From JAVBRU01 sp031547595 (lineage in GTDB: Bacteria; Bacillota; Clostridia; Christensenellales; Aristaeellaceae): a stretch of DNA of 26,807 bases. The number at the start of each line of letters is the position of its first letter. Position 1 is the first letter of the stretch. The stretch covers positions 1 through 26,807 of the forward strand of contig JAVBRU010000011.1 in the NCBI GenBank assembly GCA_031547595.1, in the 5' to 3' direction. The position numbers were made by a program, and so were the translations under genes. Below, piece after piece: positions 1-5,360 of the stretch. The notes beneath the pieces are model-generated. The model saw only the letters and a program-made list of their open reading frames with translations, had not been told where the DNA came from and searched no databases.

Positions 1-72
1 TACTGTTTCCCCGTCTTCCTCTATCCGCTTGCATACCTCTGCTTTATACGCTTTATCGTATACTTTTCCCAT
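1..72 (-). CDS. IS3-family transposase OrfA, N-terminal 24 residues (runs off window)
   Basis: The start codon is at 72-70 with a purine-rich GGGGTG about ten bases upstream. The readable product begins MGKVYDKAYKAEVCKRIEED. This is the typical opening of IS3-family OrfA proteins, a short basic helix leading into a helix-turn-helix that binds the element ends. In this family OrfB, the DDE catalytic part, follows by programmed -1 frameshift and would lie outside the window. Only 24 codons are visible, so intactness cannot be judged. Confidence 0.65.
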   Translation of the reverse strand, partial: MGKVYDKAYKAEVCKRIEEDGETV

Positions 73-141
73 TTCTTAAACACACCCCTTTTTCTCTATT
101 TTCCGTGTGTTTGCTCTGTCTGTCAAGACGGGGTTGGGTCA
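1..141 (-). mobile_element. End of an IS3-type insertion sequence (partial)
   Basis: Read on the minus strand, the element begins at about 141 with TGACCCAACCCCGTCTTGAC. This has the TGACCC...TTGACA layout seen at the ends of many IS3-family elements. A transposase OrfA start follows 69 bases further in. The other end lies outside the window, so the target duplication cannot be checked. The element is inserted in a parB-like gene: the parB reading frame runs straight into the element's first bases. Confidence 0.7.
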
Positions 142-375
142 ACCTTCTTTGGGACGGGCGATAGCTGGGGTCAAAACGCCATACTCCTTGATGCTTTCCA
201 CGGTATCCCGCATCCGTTCATCGTCCTGAACCTTAAAAGGATGATCTTTGAACGGAATCAATTCCCCTAATGCTATTTCCATGATTCTTTCTCGCCCTGC
301 ATCCACACGGCTTTCTTCCGTAGAAAACAGTTCATCTACCGATGCCAGCTTTATTTTTGAAACCTTACTTGTCAT
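139..375 (-). pseudogene. parB-like partition/nucleoid protein, truncated by IS insertion
   Basis: The start at 375 has a clear ribosome binding site (AAAGGAAG about eight bases upstream). The 78-residue product has a lysine-rich N-terminus and then the start of a ParB/Spo0J-type N-terminal domain (GELIPFKDHPFKVQDDERM, then SIKEYGVLTPAIARPKEG). In ParB proteins the ISGHRR CTP-binding motif, the HTH and the dimerisation domain follow; all are missing here. The stop codon TGA (141-139) is formed by the first three bases of the inserted IS end, so this is a disrupted gene and not a natural short protein. Its position next to a tRNA-derived attachment site suggests it belonged to an integrated plasmid-like or conjugative element. 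The rest of parB may lie on the far side of the IS, outside the window. Confidence 0.8.
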
Positions 376-494
376 TTTTGAACACTTCCTTTATTGATCA
401 TTTTCCAACAAAAAAACGCCTACGAGAACTCGCAAACGTATCATCATTGACAAAATGCCATGCTTTTTTTATTATAGGATTTCCCTTAATTGTA

Positions 495-542
495 ACGTTG
501 ACACCGTGGAGGTCACTGGTTCGAGCCCAGTTAGTCCCACCA
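495..542 (+). other. 3' half of tRNA-Val(GAC): probable attachment-site remnant
   Basis: The stretch folds as the 3' half of a tRNA. It has anticodon loop TTGACAC (498-504, anticodon GAC, valine), 3' anticodon strand CGTGG (505-509), variable loop AGGTC and T stem ACTGG/CCAGT around TTCGAGC (515-531). The 3' acceptor strand is TAGTCCC, followed by discriminator A and encoded CCA ending at 542. No D arm or 5' acceptor strand (expected GGGACTA) lies upstream, where the DNA is AT-rich and unrelated. A tRNA that begins at its anticodon loop is what a tyrosine-recombinase element leaves at its distal junction. The element would be on the left (with parB) and host DNA on the right. It is not a functional tRNA. 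Confidence 0.8.
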
Positions 543-544
543 TT

Positions 545-582
545 CCCGTAAGCCTTGTGTAGACAGGGTTTGCGGGTTTTTT
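545..582 (+). terminator. Rho-independent terminator behind the tRNA fragment
   Basis: CCCGTAAGCC (545-554) pairs with GGTTTGCGGG (567-576) through eight Watson-Crick and two G-U pairs. Six T follow (577-582). It begins three bases after the encoded CCA and is probably the original terminator of the tRNA-Val gene. From here to about 720 I see no gene, only an unassigned stretch before transposase similarity begins. Confidence 0.75.
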
Positions 583-720
583 GACGTGTGTTGTTCGGCA
601 GGTGTTTTTGTCTGTTTACACAGTAGTCATCGGTAGGCGCTGCGTTCGTTGACGGATTTGACCCCAACGTGCCGCCAAAGAAAAGCTGTATGCTCATTTC
701 GCCCTCCGCTTCATGAGCAC

Positions 721-948
721 AAACTGACCGCATTTCGTGCCTATGCCAGCCTTACGGAACTACCAGAGTTCGACGTCTGCTTGACCATGCTGAGAAACTG
801 GGAGCCCTATATCCTCAACGCTTTTGAATGTCCCTATTCTAACACTTTTGCTGAAGGCTGTAACAACAAAATTAAAGTCATCAAACGGGTTGCCTTCGGC
901 TATCGTAGCTTTCACAACTTCCCACGCCGTATCCTTTTGGCTCCTTAA
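721..948 (+). pseudogene. ISL3-family transposase, C-terminal remnant
   Basis: The reading frame from about 721 gives roughly 75 residues ending at the TAA at 946-948. They include YSNTFAEGCNNKIKVIKR, then AFGYRSFHNFPRRILL. This matches the end of ISL3-family transposases, where YSN..EG.NNKIK holds the last acidic residue (E) of the DDE triad. The N-terminal zinc-ribbon, the helix-turn-helix and the first two catalytic Asp residues are absent. The frame remains open upstream to 649, but that part does not resemble a transposase. The remnant cannot be active. Confidence 0.8.
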
Positions 949-1017
949 CATCAAAGGAGCCAACCGCTCCCTGCATTTGGCCCCTTTGGCACTCGTGTCT
1001 ACTTGACTTTTTGACTT

Positions 1018-1042
1018 CTACCCCAACTATTGACGTAGAGCC
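1018..1042 (+). repeat. Right terminal inverted repeat of the ISL3-type remnant
   Basis: CTACCCCAACTATTGACGTA followed by GAGCC lies about 75 bases after the transposase stop. Its reverse complement starts GGCTCTACGTCAATAGTTGG, the form I associate with ISL3-family ends (GGCTCT...TCAATAGTTGGGG). No matching left repeat was found in the window, consistent with loss of the left part of the element. Confidence 0.6.
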
Positions 1043-1064
1043 CTTTTTGATTCAATAATGATAC

Positions 1065-1098
1065 AAAAGCCCCTTGCATTTCACTGCAAAAGGCTTTT
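1065..1098 (-). terminator. Terminator of the lacI-type gene (bidirectional form)
   Basis: AAAAGCC (1065-1071) and TTGCA (1074-1078) pair with TGCAA (1085-1089) and GGCTTTT (1092-1098), with a two-base internal mismatch. The hairpin is flanked by A-rich and T-rich arms on either side. It lies about 20 bases beyond the stop of the leftward regulator and can serve either direction. Confidence 0.7.
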
Positions 1099-1118
1099 TG
1101 GGCTGATGGCACTGCCAG

Positions 1119-2129
1119 CTATATGCTTCTGACACTTTCGCGCTCCACCAGGCCAATGGGCAGGATGATCTGACGCTTGCGTATCGGCTTGCCAGTCAGC
1201 AGCGCAATCATCATTTCGGTGGCCATTTCGCCCTTCATCTCCACGCTTTGGTGGATGGTGGTCAGGCGCGGATGCGTGATTTTGCATAAGTAGTTGTCGT
1301 CAAACCCGATGATCGATTTATCATCCGGCACATGCAGGCCCTTTTCGCGAAGGCCGGCCATGATTCCGGCGGCCAGAATATCCGCCGAGGCAAAAATGCC
1401 TGTAATCTTTTCGATCTCGCCCAGGCGGCGGCCAAGCTTTACGCCCTCGCCCACCGATATTTCCTGCTCGAACACGAGGGATGGATCAAAGGGCACATCA
1501 AACTCAGCCAGCGCCTGCTTATATCCGTTGAGGCGCTTTTCGACCACGCCCTCTTTGCGGATGGTGGGGGAGGCAAACGCCACTGTGCGGTGCCCGCGCT
1601 CCAGCAAATATTTTGTTGCCATGTATCCTCCCTTATGATCCTCCAGCCCCACATTGCAGGCCTCCGGCAGGTCAATATAGCTGTCGATCAACACATAGGG
1701 GATATCCATGTGGCGCACGGTTTCGAAAAATTCATCATTGAACATACCGGTAAGGATGATGCCCGCAAGATTCCAGTTGCGGCAGATGGTCTCCAAGCCG
1801 AGGGAATCCTCCACCGTGCGCACCATCACAAAGTAGCCCTTCTTGCGGGTGCAATCCTCAATGCTGCCGATGAACAGATTGTGGAACGGGTCGGCCATGA
1901 AACCGCCGTTGCGCTGGGAAACAGCATGGTTGATCACCCCAATGATGGGCGAGTGGCTGTTGGCCAAGGTTCGCGCCGTCATGCTGGGCACATAGTTTTC
2001 GCGGCGGATGATCTCCTGGATCTTGACCACCAGCTCCGGCGAAACCCGATTGGGCTTATTGTGGATGACGTTGGAAACCGTGGTGATGCTAACGTCAGCC
2101 TCTCTTGCGATGTCTTTTAATGTGATCAT
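1119..2129 (-). CDS. LacI-family transcriptional regulator
   Basis: The 336-residue product has the standard family length and layout. An N-terminal helix-turn-helix and hinge come first (TLKDIAREADVSITTVSNVI at 3-22, hinge near 45-58), followed by a periplasmic-binding-protein-like effector domain from about 60 to the end, containing the usual GIIL, FDDNYL and TTIHQSVEMKG elements. The start at 2129 has GAGGGC six bases upstream. It lies downstream of a small secreted-protein gene on the same strand and beside a divergent glycoside hydrolase. The two LacI-type palindromes between those genes are its likely targets. The inducer is probably a sugar released by the hydrolase (inference). It may also be transcribed from its own promoter at 2185-2213. 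Confidence 0.95.
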   Translation of the reverse strand: MITLKDIAREADVSITTVSNVIHNKPNRVSPELVVKIQEIIRRENYVPSMTARTLANSHSPIIGVINHAVSQRNGGFMADPFHNLFIGSIEDCTRKKGYFVMVRTVEDSLGLETICRNWNLAGIILTGMFNDEFFETVRHMDIPYVLIDSYIDLPEACNVGLEDHKGGYMATKYLLERGHRTVAFASPTIRKEGVVEKRLNGYKQALAEFDVPFDPSLVFEQEISVGEGVKLGRRLGEIEKITGIFASADILAAGIMAGLREKGLHVPDDKSIIGFDDNYLCKITHPRLTTIHQSVEMKGEMATEMMIALLTGKPIRKRQIILPIGLVERESVRSI

Positions 2130-2134
2130 GCTTT

Positions 2135-2179
2135 GCCCTCTGTATCAACAAATGAGGGCGGACTATTCATCCGCCCTCA
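2135..2179 (-). promoter_or_regulatory. Leader hairpin of the lacI-type gene with a competing SD pairing
   Basis: On the minus strand TGAGGGCGGA (2179-2170) and TCCGCCCTCA (2162-2153) form a perfect 10-bp stem with a 7-base loop, followed by TTTGTT. It could be a weak terminator for the upstream secreted-protein gene. The Shine-Dalgarno GAGGGC of lacI (2140-2135) repeats the 5' arm, so the 3' arm (GCCCTC) could pair with either. Pairing with the Shine-Dalgarno would hide the ribosome binding site. That this regulates anything is inference. Confidence 0.55.
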
Positions 2180-2184
2180 CTGTT

Positions 2185-2213
2185 ATCATATCACAATTGT
2201 TCAGTTATTGCAA
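2185..2213 (-). promoter_or_regulatory. Probable promoter of the lacI-type gene
   Basis: On the minus strand TTGCAA (2213-2208) and TATGAT (2190-2185) are separated by 17 bases. The -35 box overlaps the last codons of the upstream secreted-protein gene. Transcription would start close to the leader hairpin, giving the regulator a source of expression independent of the upstream gene. Confidence 0.5.
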
Positions 2214-2912
2214 TGCCGCAACATAATCCGCGATGGGCAGATCAGCGGGATTGCCGATGGCTTCAACGGTGATGCCTTCGAGAGGATCAGCACCCACCAG
2301 AGCAATGGGCTCGGAGAAGTACAGTTCGTCGATGGAGATGATGCACTTGGCAAACGCGCGGATGTGCAGACGGTTGGTCATGCCCGGGAAGCCGGAGGCT
2401 TCGAGGTCGATCACGATGTCTTGCATTTCGCCGGTGAAGGCAACGAACTCGCCGTCTTTGGTCACGAGCTCAGAGAAGAGCTTCACGAAGGAGGGGCCAT
2501 CGTTGGGAACAAAGTGCAGCAGCAGCTTGTTCTCGTCGCCAGCTTCACCGCTCATGCGGATGGTGAAATACTTGCAGTAGGAGATGCCTTCCATGGCCCA
2601 CATGTCAACGGCTTCGCCCCAGTTGCCCATCCAATCGGCAGCCATGGCGTAGTACTGAGCTTCGTCGTCATAATCTTCGGCGTCAAAAGCCTTGGGGCGG
2701 AAATCGATGGTGATGATGCCATCTTCGGCGCTGGCGCGCAGGTTGGCCCAGTTGTCCCACCACAGGTTCATGCCGTTGGGGGCGGTTGCGGGCTTGTTCT
2801 GGGGATCACGGCCGGTGAAATCGTCAAACGGGAATACGTCGCTGGCAAAAGCAGTGGCAGCCAGAGCGAGAGTCATGATACCAACGAGGATCAGGCATAC
2901 GATCTTTTTCAT
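2205..2912 (-). CDS. Small secreted protein of unknown family
   Basis: The 235-residue product starts at 2912 with AAAGGGG seven bases upstream. It has a clear Sec signal peptide (MKKIVCLILVGIMTLALAAT..., probable cleavage after AFA near residue 23) and no other membrane segment. The mature part is acidic and rich in aromatic residues, with alternating hydrophobic stretches that suggest a beta-sandwich. It could be a sugar-binding module without a catalytic domain, but I cannot assign it to a family. It shares a control region with the divergent glycoside hydrolase and lies upstream of the LacI regulator. Its promoter carries a LacI-type operator directly after the -10 box. A role in binding the hydrolase's substrate at the cell surface is inference from context. 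Confidence 0.88.
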   Translation of the reverse strand: MKKIVCLILVGIMTLALAATAFASDVFPFDDFTGRDPQNKPATAPNGMNLWWDNWANLRASAEDGIITIDFRPKAFDAEDYDDEAQYYAMAADWMGNWGEAVDMWAMEGISYCKYFTIRMSGEAGDENKLLLHFVPNDGPSFVKLFSELVTKDGEFVAFTGEMQDIVIDLEASGFPGMTNRLHIRAFAKCIISIDELYFSEPIALVGADPLEGITVEAIGNPADLPIADYVAALQ

Positions 2913-2938
2913 GTGTTTATACCCCTTTCGATTGTCGC

Positions 2939-2954
2939 AGTTAAGCGCTTAACT
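2939..2954. promoter_or_regulatory. LacI-type operator O1
   Basis: AGTTAAGCGCTTAACT is a perfect 16-bp palindrome with the central CG typical of LacI-family operators. It overlaps the transcription start region of the leftward secreted-protein gene. The LacI-family gene 800 bp away on the same strand is the obvious candidate to bind it. Confidence 0.8.
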
Positions 2955-2956
2955 TG

Positions 2957-2985
2957 AGGATATCAGAAATCATCACAGGTGTCAA
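2957..2985 (-). promoter_or_regulatory. Promoter of the secreted-protein gene
   Basis: On the minus strand a perfect -35 TTGACA (2985-2980) and a -10 TATCCT (2962-2957) are 17 bases apart. The LacI-type palindrome at 2939-2954 begins three bases after the -10 box and covers the likely start of transcription, a classic repression position. Confidence 0.8.
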
Positions 2986-3057
2986 GTGGTTTTGCAAAAA
3001 TAATTTTCCAGGTAACCATGCGCGCATTTTTTATTTTTTTGTTTCTATCAAAACCCC

Positions 3058-3086
3058 TTGCAACTCCCCACTCAACACTGTATAAT
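3058..3086 (+). promoter_or_regulatory. Promoter of the beta-helix glycoside hydrolase gene
   Basis: TTGCAA (3058-3063) and a perfect TATAAT (3081-3086) are 17 bases apart. The second LacI-type palindrome lies at 3093-3108, again right after the -10 box. The start codon follows about 60 bases later, leaving a short leader. Confidence 0.8.
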
Positions 3087-3092
3087 GGAACC

Positions 3093-3108
3093 AGTTTAAC
3101 GTTCAACT
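3093..3108. promoter_or_regulatory. LacI-type operator O2
   Basis: AGTTTAACGTTCAACT is an imperfect palindrome with one mismatched base pair in each half. It agrees with operator O1 at 12 of 16 positions and keeps the central CG. Its position relative to its own -10 box is similar to that of O1, which supports joint control of both divergent genes by one LacI-family repressor. Confidence 0.7.
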
Positions 3109-3149
3109 TTATGGAACAACCCACCACATTATCTGAGGAGGTACCTGAT

Positions 3150-5225
3150 ATGGCTACAAAAAAAGCCGTCTCTCTGCCCATGATCTGCCTTTTGATGGCG
3201 GCGATTCTGTGCATGACATTCGCCGGTTTCCTATGCACAGCCAGCGCAGAGCAAGCATCCCCCGCCGAGACCACCCTCATCCTGTACGAAGGGCCCAAAA
3301 CCATGACTACATCCAAGTATGCTTCCATCAAGGCCAACGGCAGCGAGCTGTTTGTCTATGATGTGATGGTCAATCACGCCCACATTTGGAATGCCAACAC
3401 CATCCCCAGCGATACGCCCATGGCGTATTTTGATTTTGAAGGGGCTGTCACCCTCGAGATCGAAATGCCGGGGCTGGGTAAAGACATCGAGAGCGCTGTG
3501 GTGCTGCCCACTTCATACGGCATTGTACCCGTTGTCAGCGGCAACCGCGTCACCTTCACCGTCACAGAGCCGGGCTTCTACACCGTTGTGTACAACGGCA
3601 GCGTCAACAAGGCCACCCACATCTTCGCCAATCCCCTGGAAACCGACATCCCCGATAAGGACGACCCGAACGTCATCTTCATCGAGCCCGGGCATTGGAC
3701 GATCGATGCCATTTCGCTCAAGAGCGATCAGACGCTCTACATCTCCGGCGGCGCGGTGCTGGACACCATGATCGTGGTGGACAACGCCGTCAACGCCACC
3801 ATCCGCGGCCGCGGCATCATTGATGGCACCAGCTATCCCGCGCACAACCAGTCCGGCTCCTTCGCGCGCGTGCCCCTGGATGTGCGTAACAGCAAGAATT
3901 TCAAGGCAGAAGGCTTCATCATTGCTAACTCCAACTGCTGGAACTTCAATATTTATAACACCGACACCGCCAACATCAGCAATGTGAAGATCATTTCCGG
4001 CCGCCAGAACGGCGACGGCTTCACCTACCAATCCTGCAAAAACATCGTCACCACCGATTGCTTTGTACGCTCTTGGGACGACAGCCTGGTCATCAAGAAC
4101 TACTCCGGCTCGTCCAAGAACATCACCTTCGAACGAATCCAGATCTGGACGGACCTGGCGCAGTCGATGGAAATCGGCTATGAGACCAACAAGGGTCTCA
4201 CCATCCGTCCCGAAATTTCCAATGTGCTGTTCAAGGATATTACCGTGCTGTACAACCACCACAAGCCGGTCATCAGCATCCACAACAGCGACGATGCGAC
4301 TGTGCACGACATCACCTATCAAAACATCATCGTTGAAAACGCCTTCATGCAGGGCGATAACGGCAACAACAACGAGCTGATCGAAATGAACATGAGCAAG
4401 AGCGGCTGGTCCACCGTGAAAGACGAATGGGGCAGCATCAAGAACATCCTGATTGACGGCTTGACCGTTGTGAACACGCTGGATGGCAAGGTGCCCGCCT
4501 CCCGTATCCTGGGCTTTGGCAAAGATAATCTGATCGATAACGTAACCATCCGCAACGTCAACATCCTTGGCAACGACATCACCGACCTGAAGGCGATGAA
4601 ACTGACCGTGAACGAGTATGTAACCAACATCACCATTGAAAGCGCCGCGGGCGAAGCGCCTTCCGCTTTGGCTGCCGTCATTGCCCCGGTGCTGGATGCC
4701 AACGAAATTGCTACCAACCTCACCATTATTGAAACCCCCGCCCAGACCGAAGCCGAGCGCCCCGCCGCGTTCCCTGTGCTCATCAACAACTGGATTCAGA
4801 CTCCGGATACCGAAAATCTTGCCCTGAACAAGAATGTCGTTTCGGGCGCGGTCACGGATGTGTATAAGTTCAAGAACGTCGTGGATGGCGATGCCACTTC
4901 CTATTGGGAAAGCAAGGGCTGGCCAGCTGAAATCACCATTGATCTGGCAGCTCCCTACGCCATTAAAACCGTGGTGGTGCGCCTGAACCCCTCCCCCATC
5001 TGGGAGCCGCGCATCCAGGCCATCGAAGTGTTGGCAAGCGTTGATGGCGAAAGCTTCACCAGCATTGTTCCTAACACGCGCTATCAGTTCGATTCCGACC
5101 TTGGCAACCTGATCCGCATCGATTTTGAAGCGACCGACGCGCAGTATGTGAAGCTGATCTTCACCGAGAACACTGCCGGCCGCACAGGCGGCGCACAGGC
5201 TGCGGAAATCGAAGTGTACGAATAA
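3150..5225 (+). CDS. Secreted beta-helix glycoside hydrolase (GH28/GH49-like) with CBM32-like domain
   Basis: The 691-residue product starts at 3150, where GAGGAGG lies eight bases upstream; the frame is open further upstream but without a ribosome binding site. In order it has a signal peptide (to about residue 35), an N-terminal beta-sandwich (about 40-170), a right-handed parallel beta-helix (about 175-500) and a C-terminal F5/8 type C (CBM32-like) domain (about 555-691). The helix carries NGDG (287-290) and SWDDSLV with D310-D311, where GH28 and GH49 enzymes keep their catalytic aspartates. The GHG and RIK motifs of true polygalacturonases were not found, so the substrate could be a pectic, dextran-like or other polysaccharide. 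It probably acts outside the cell or at its surface. Expression is probably controlled by the neighbouring LacI regulator through operator O2. Confidence 0.9.
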   Translation: MATKKAVSLPMICLLMAAILCMTFAGFLCTASAEQASPAETTLILYEGPKTMTTSKYASIKANGSELFVYDVMVNHAHIWNANTIPSDTPMAYFDFEGAVTLEIEMPGLGKDIESAVVLPTSYGIVPVVSGNRVTFTVTEPGFYTVVYNGSVNKATHIFANPLETDIPDKDDPNVIFIEPGHWTIDAISLKSDQTLYISGGAVLDTMIVVDNAVNATIRGRGIIDGTSYPAHNQSGSFARVPLDVRNSKNFKAEGFIIANSNCWNFNIYNTDTANISNVKIISGRQNGDGFTYQSCKNIVTTDCFVRSWDDSLVIKNYSGSSKNITFERIQIWTDLAQSMEIGYETNKGLTIRPEISNVLFKDITVLYNHHKPVISIHNSDDATVHDITYQNIIVENAFMQGDNGNNNELIEMNMSKSGWSTVKDEWGSIKNILIDGLTVVNTLDGKVPASRILGFGKDNLIDNVTIRNVNILGNDITDLKAMKLTVNEYVTNITIESAAGEAPSALAAVIAPVLDANEIATNLTIIETPAQTEAERPAAFPVLINNWIQTPDTENLALNKNVVSGAVTDVYKFKNVVDGDATSYWESKGWPAEITIDLAAPYAIKTVVVRLNPSPIWEPRIQAIEVLASVDGESFTSIVPNTRYQFDSDLGNLIRIDFEATDAQYVKLIFTENTAGRTGGAQAAEIEVYE

Positions 5226-5236
5226 TCTCTCAAGCA

Positions 5237-5270
5237 GGGGGCTGTCACGCTTGCGCGGACAGCCCCCTTT
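5237..5270 (+). terminator. Terminator of the glycoside hydrolase gene
   Basis: GGGGGCTGTC (5237-5246) pairs perfectly with GACAGCCCCC (5258-5267) around an 11-base loop, followed by a short T run. It starts 12 bases after the stop codon and separates this gene from the following AraC-type gene. Confidence 0.85.
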
Positions 5271-5316
5271 GTATGCCATGATCCTCAAAATTGTCGAGCA
5301 GGCAACACAGGAGGTA

Positions 5317-5325
5317 TGCTATACT
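5317..5325 (+). promoter_or_regulatory. Possible extended -10 promoter for the AraC-type gene
   Basis: TGCTATACT combines an upstream TG with a near-consensus -10 box about 36 bases before the chosen start codon. No good -35 box is present (nearest is TTGTCG at poor spacing). The placement fits, but the call rests on one element. Confidence 0.4.
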
Positions 5326-5360
5326 GGCGCTGTCAATCAGCTATGAAGGAGTGGACAGGC

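Noticed and set aside
398..733. Minus-strand frame of 111 codons across the tRNA fragment
   Set aside because: It reads through the tRNA piece and its terminator and has no recognisable domain. Part of it could be a decayed element gene but this cannot be supported.
2163..2169. Possible riboswitch in the lacI leader
   Set aside because: The leader is under 60 bases and has no recognisable aptamer. Only a simple hairpin with a competing pairing can be supported.
2979..3149. Upstream extension of the glycoside hydrolase frame
   Set aside because: The extension would contain the promoter and operator, and has no ribosome binding site. The ATG at 3150 has GAGGAGG and starts a proper signal peptide.
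3513..5288. Minus-strand open frame of 591 codons opposite the glycoside hydrolase
   Set aside because: The hydrolase has a promoter, ribosome binding site, signal peptide and domains. The antisense product is low-complexity Val/Asp/Gly and crosses the terminator.
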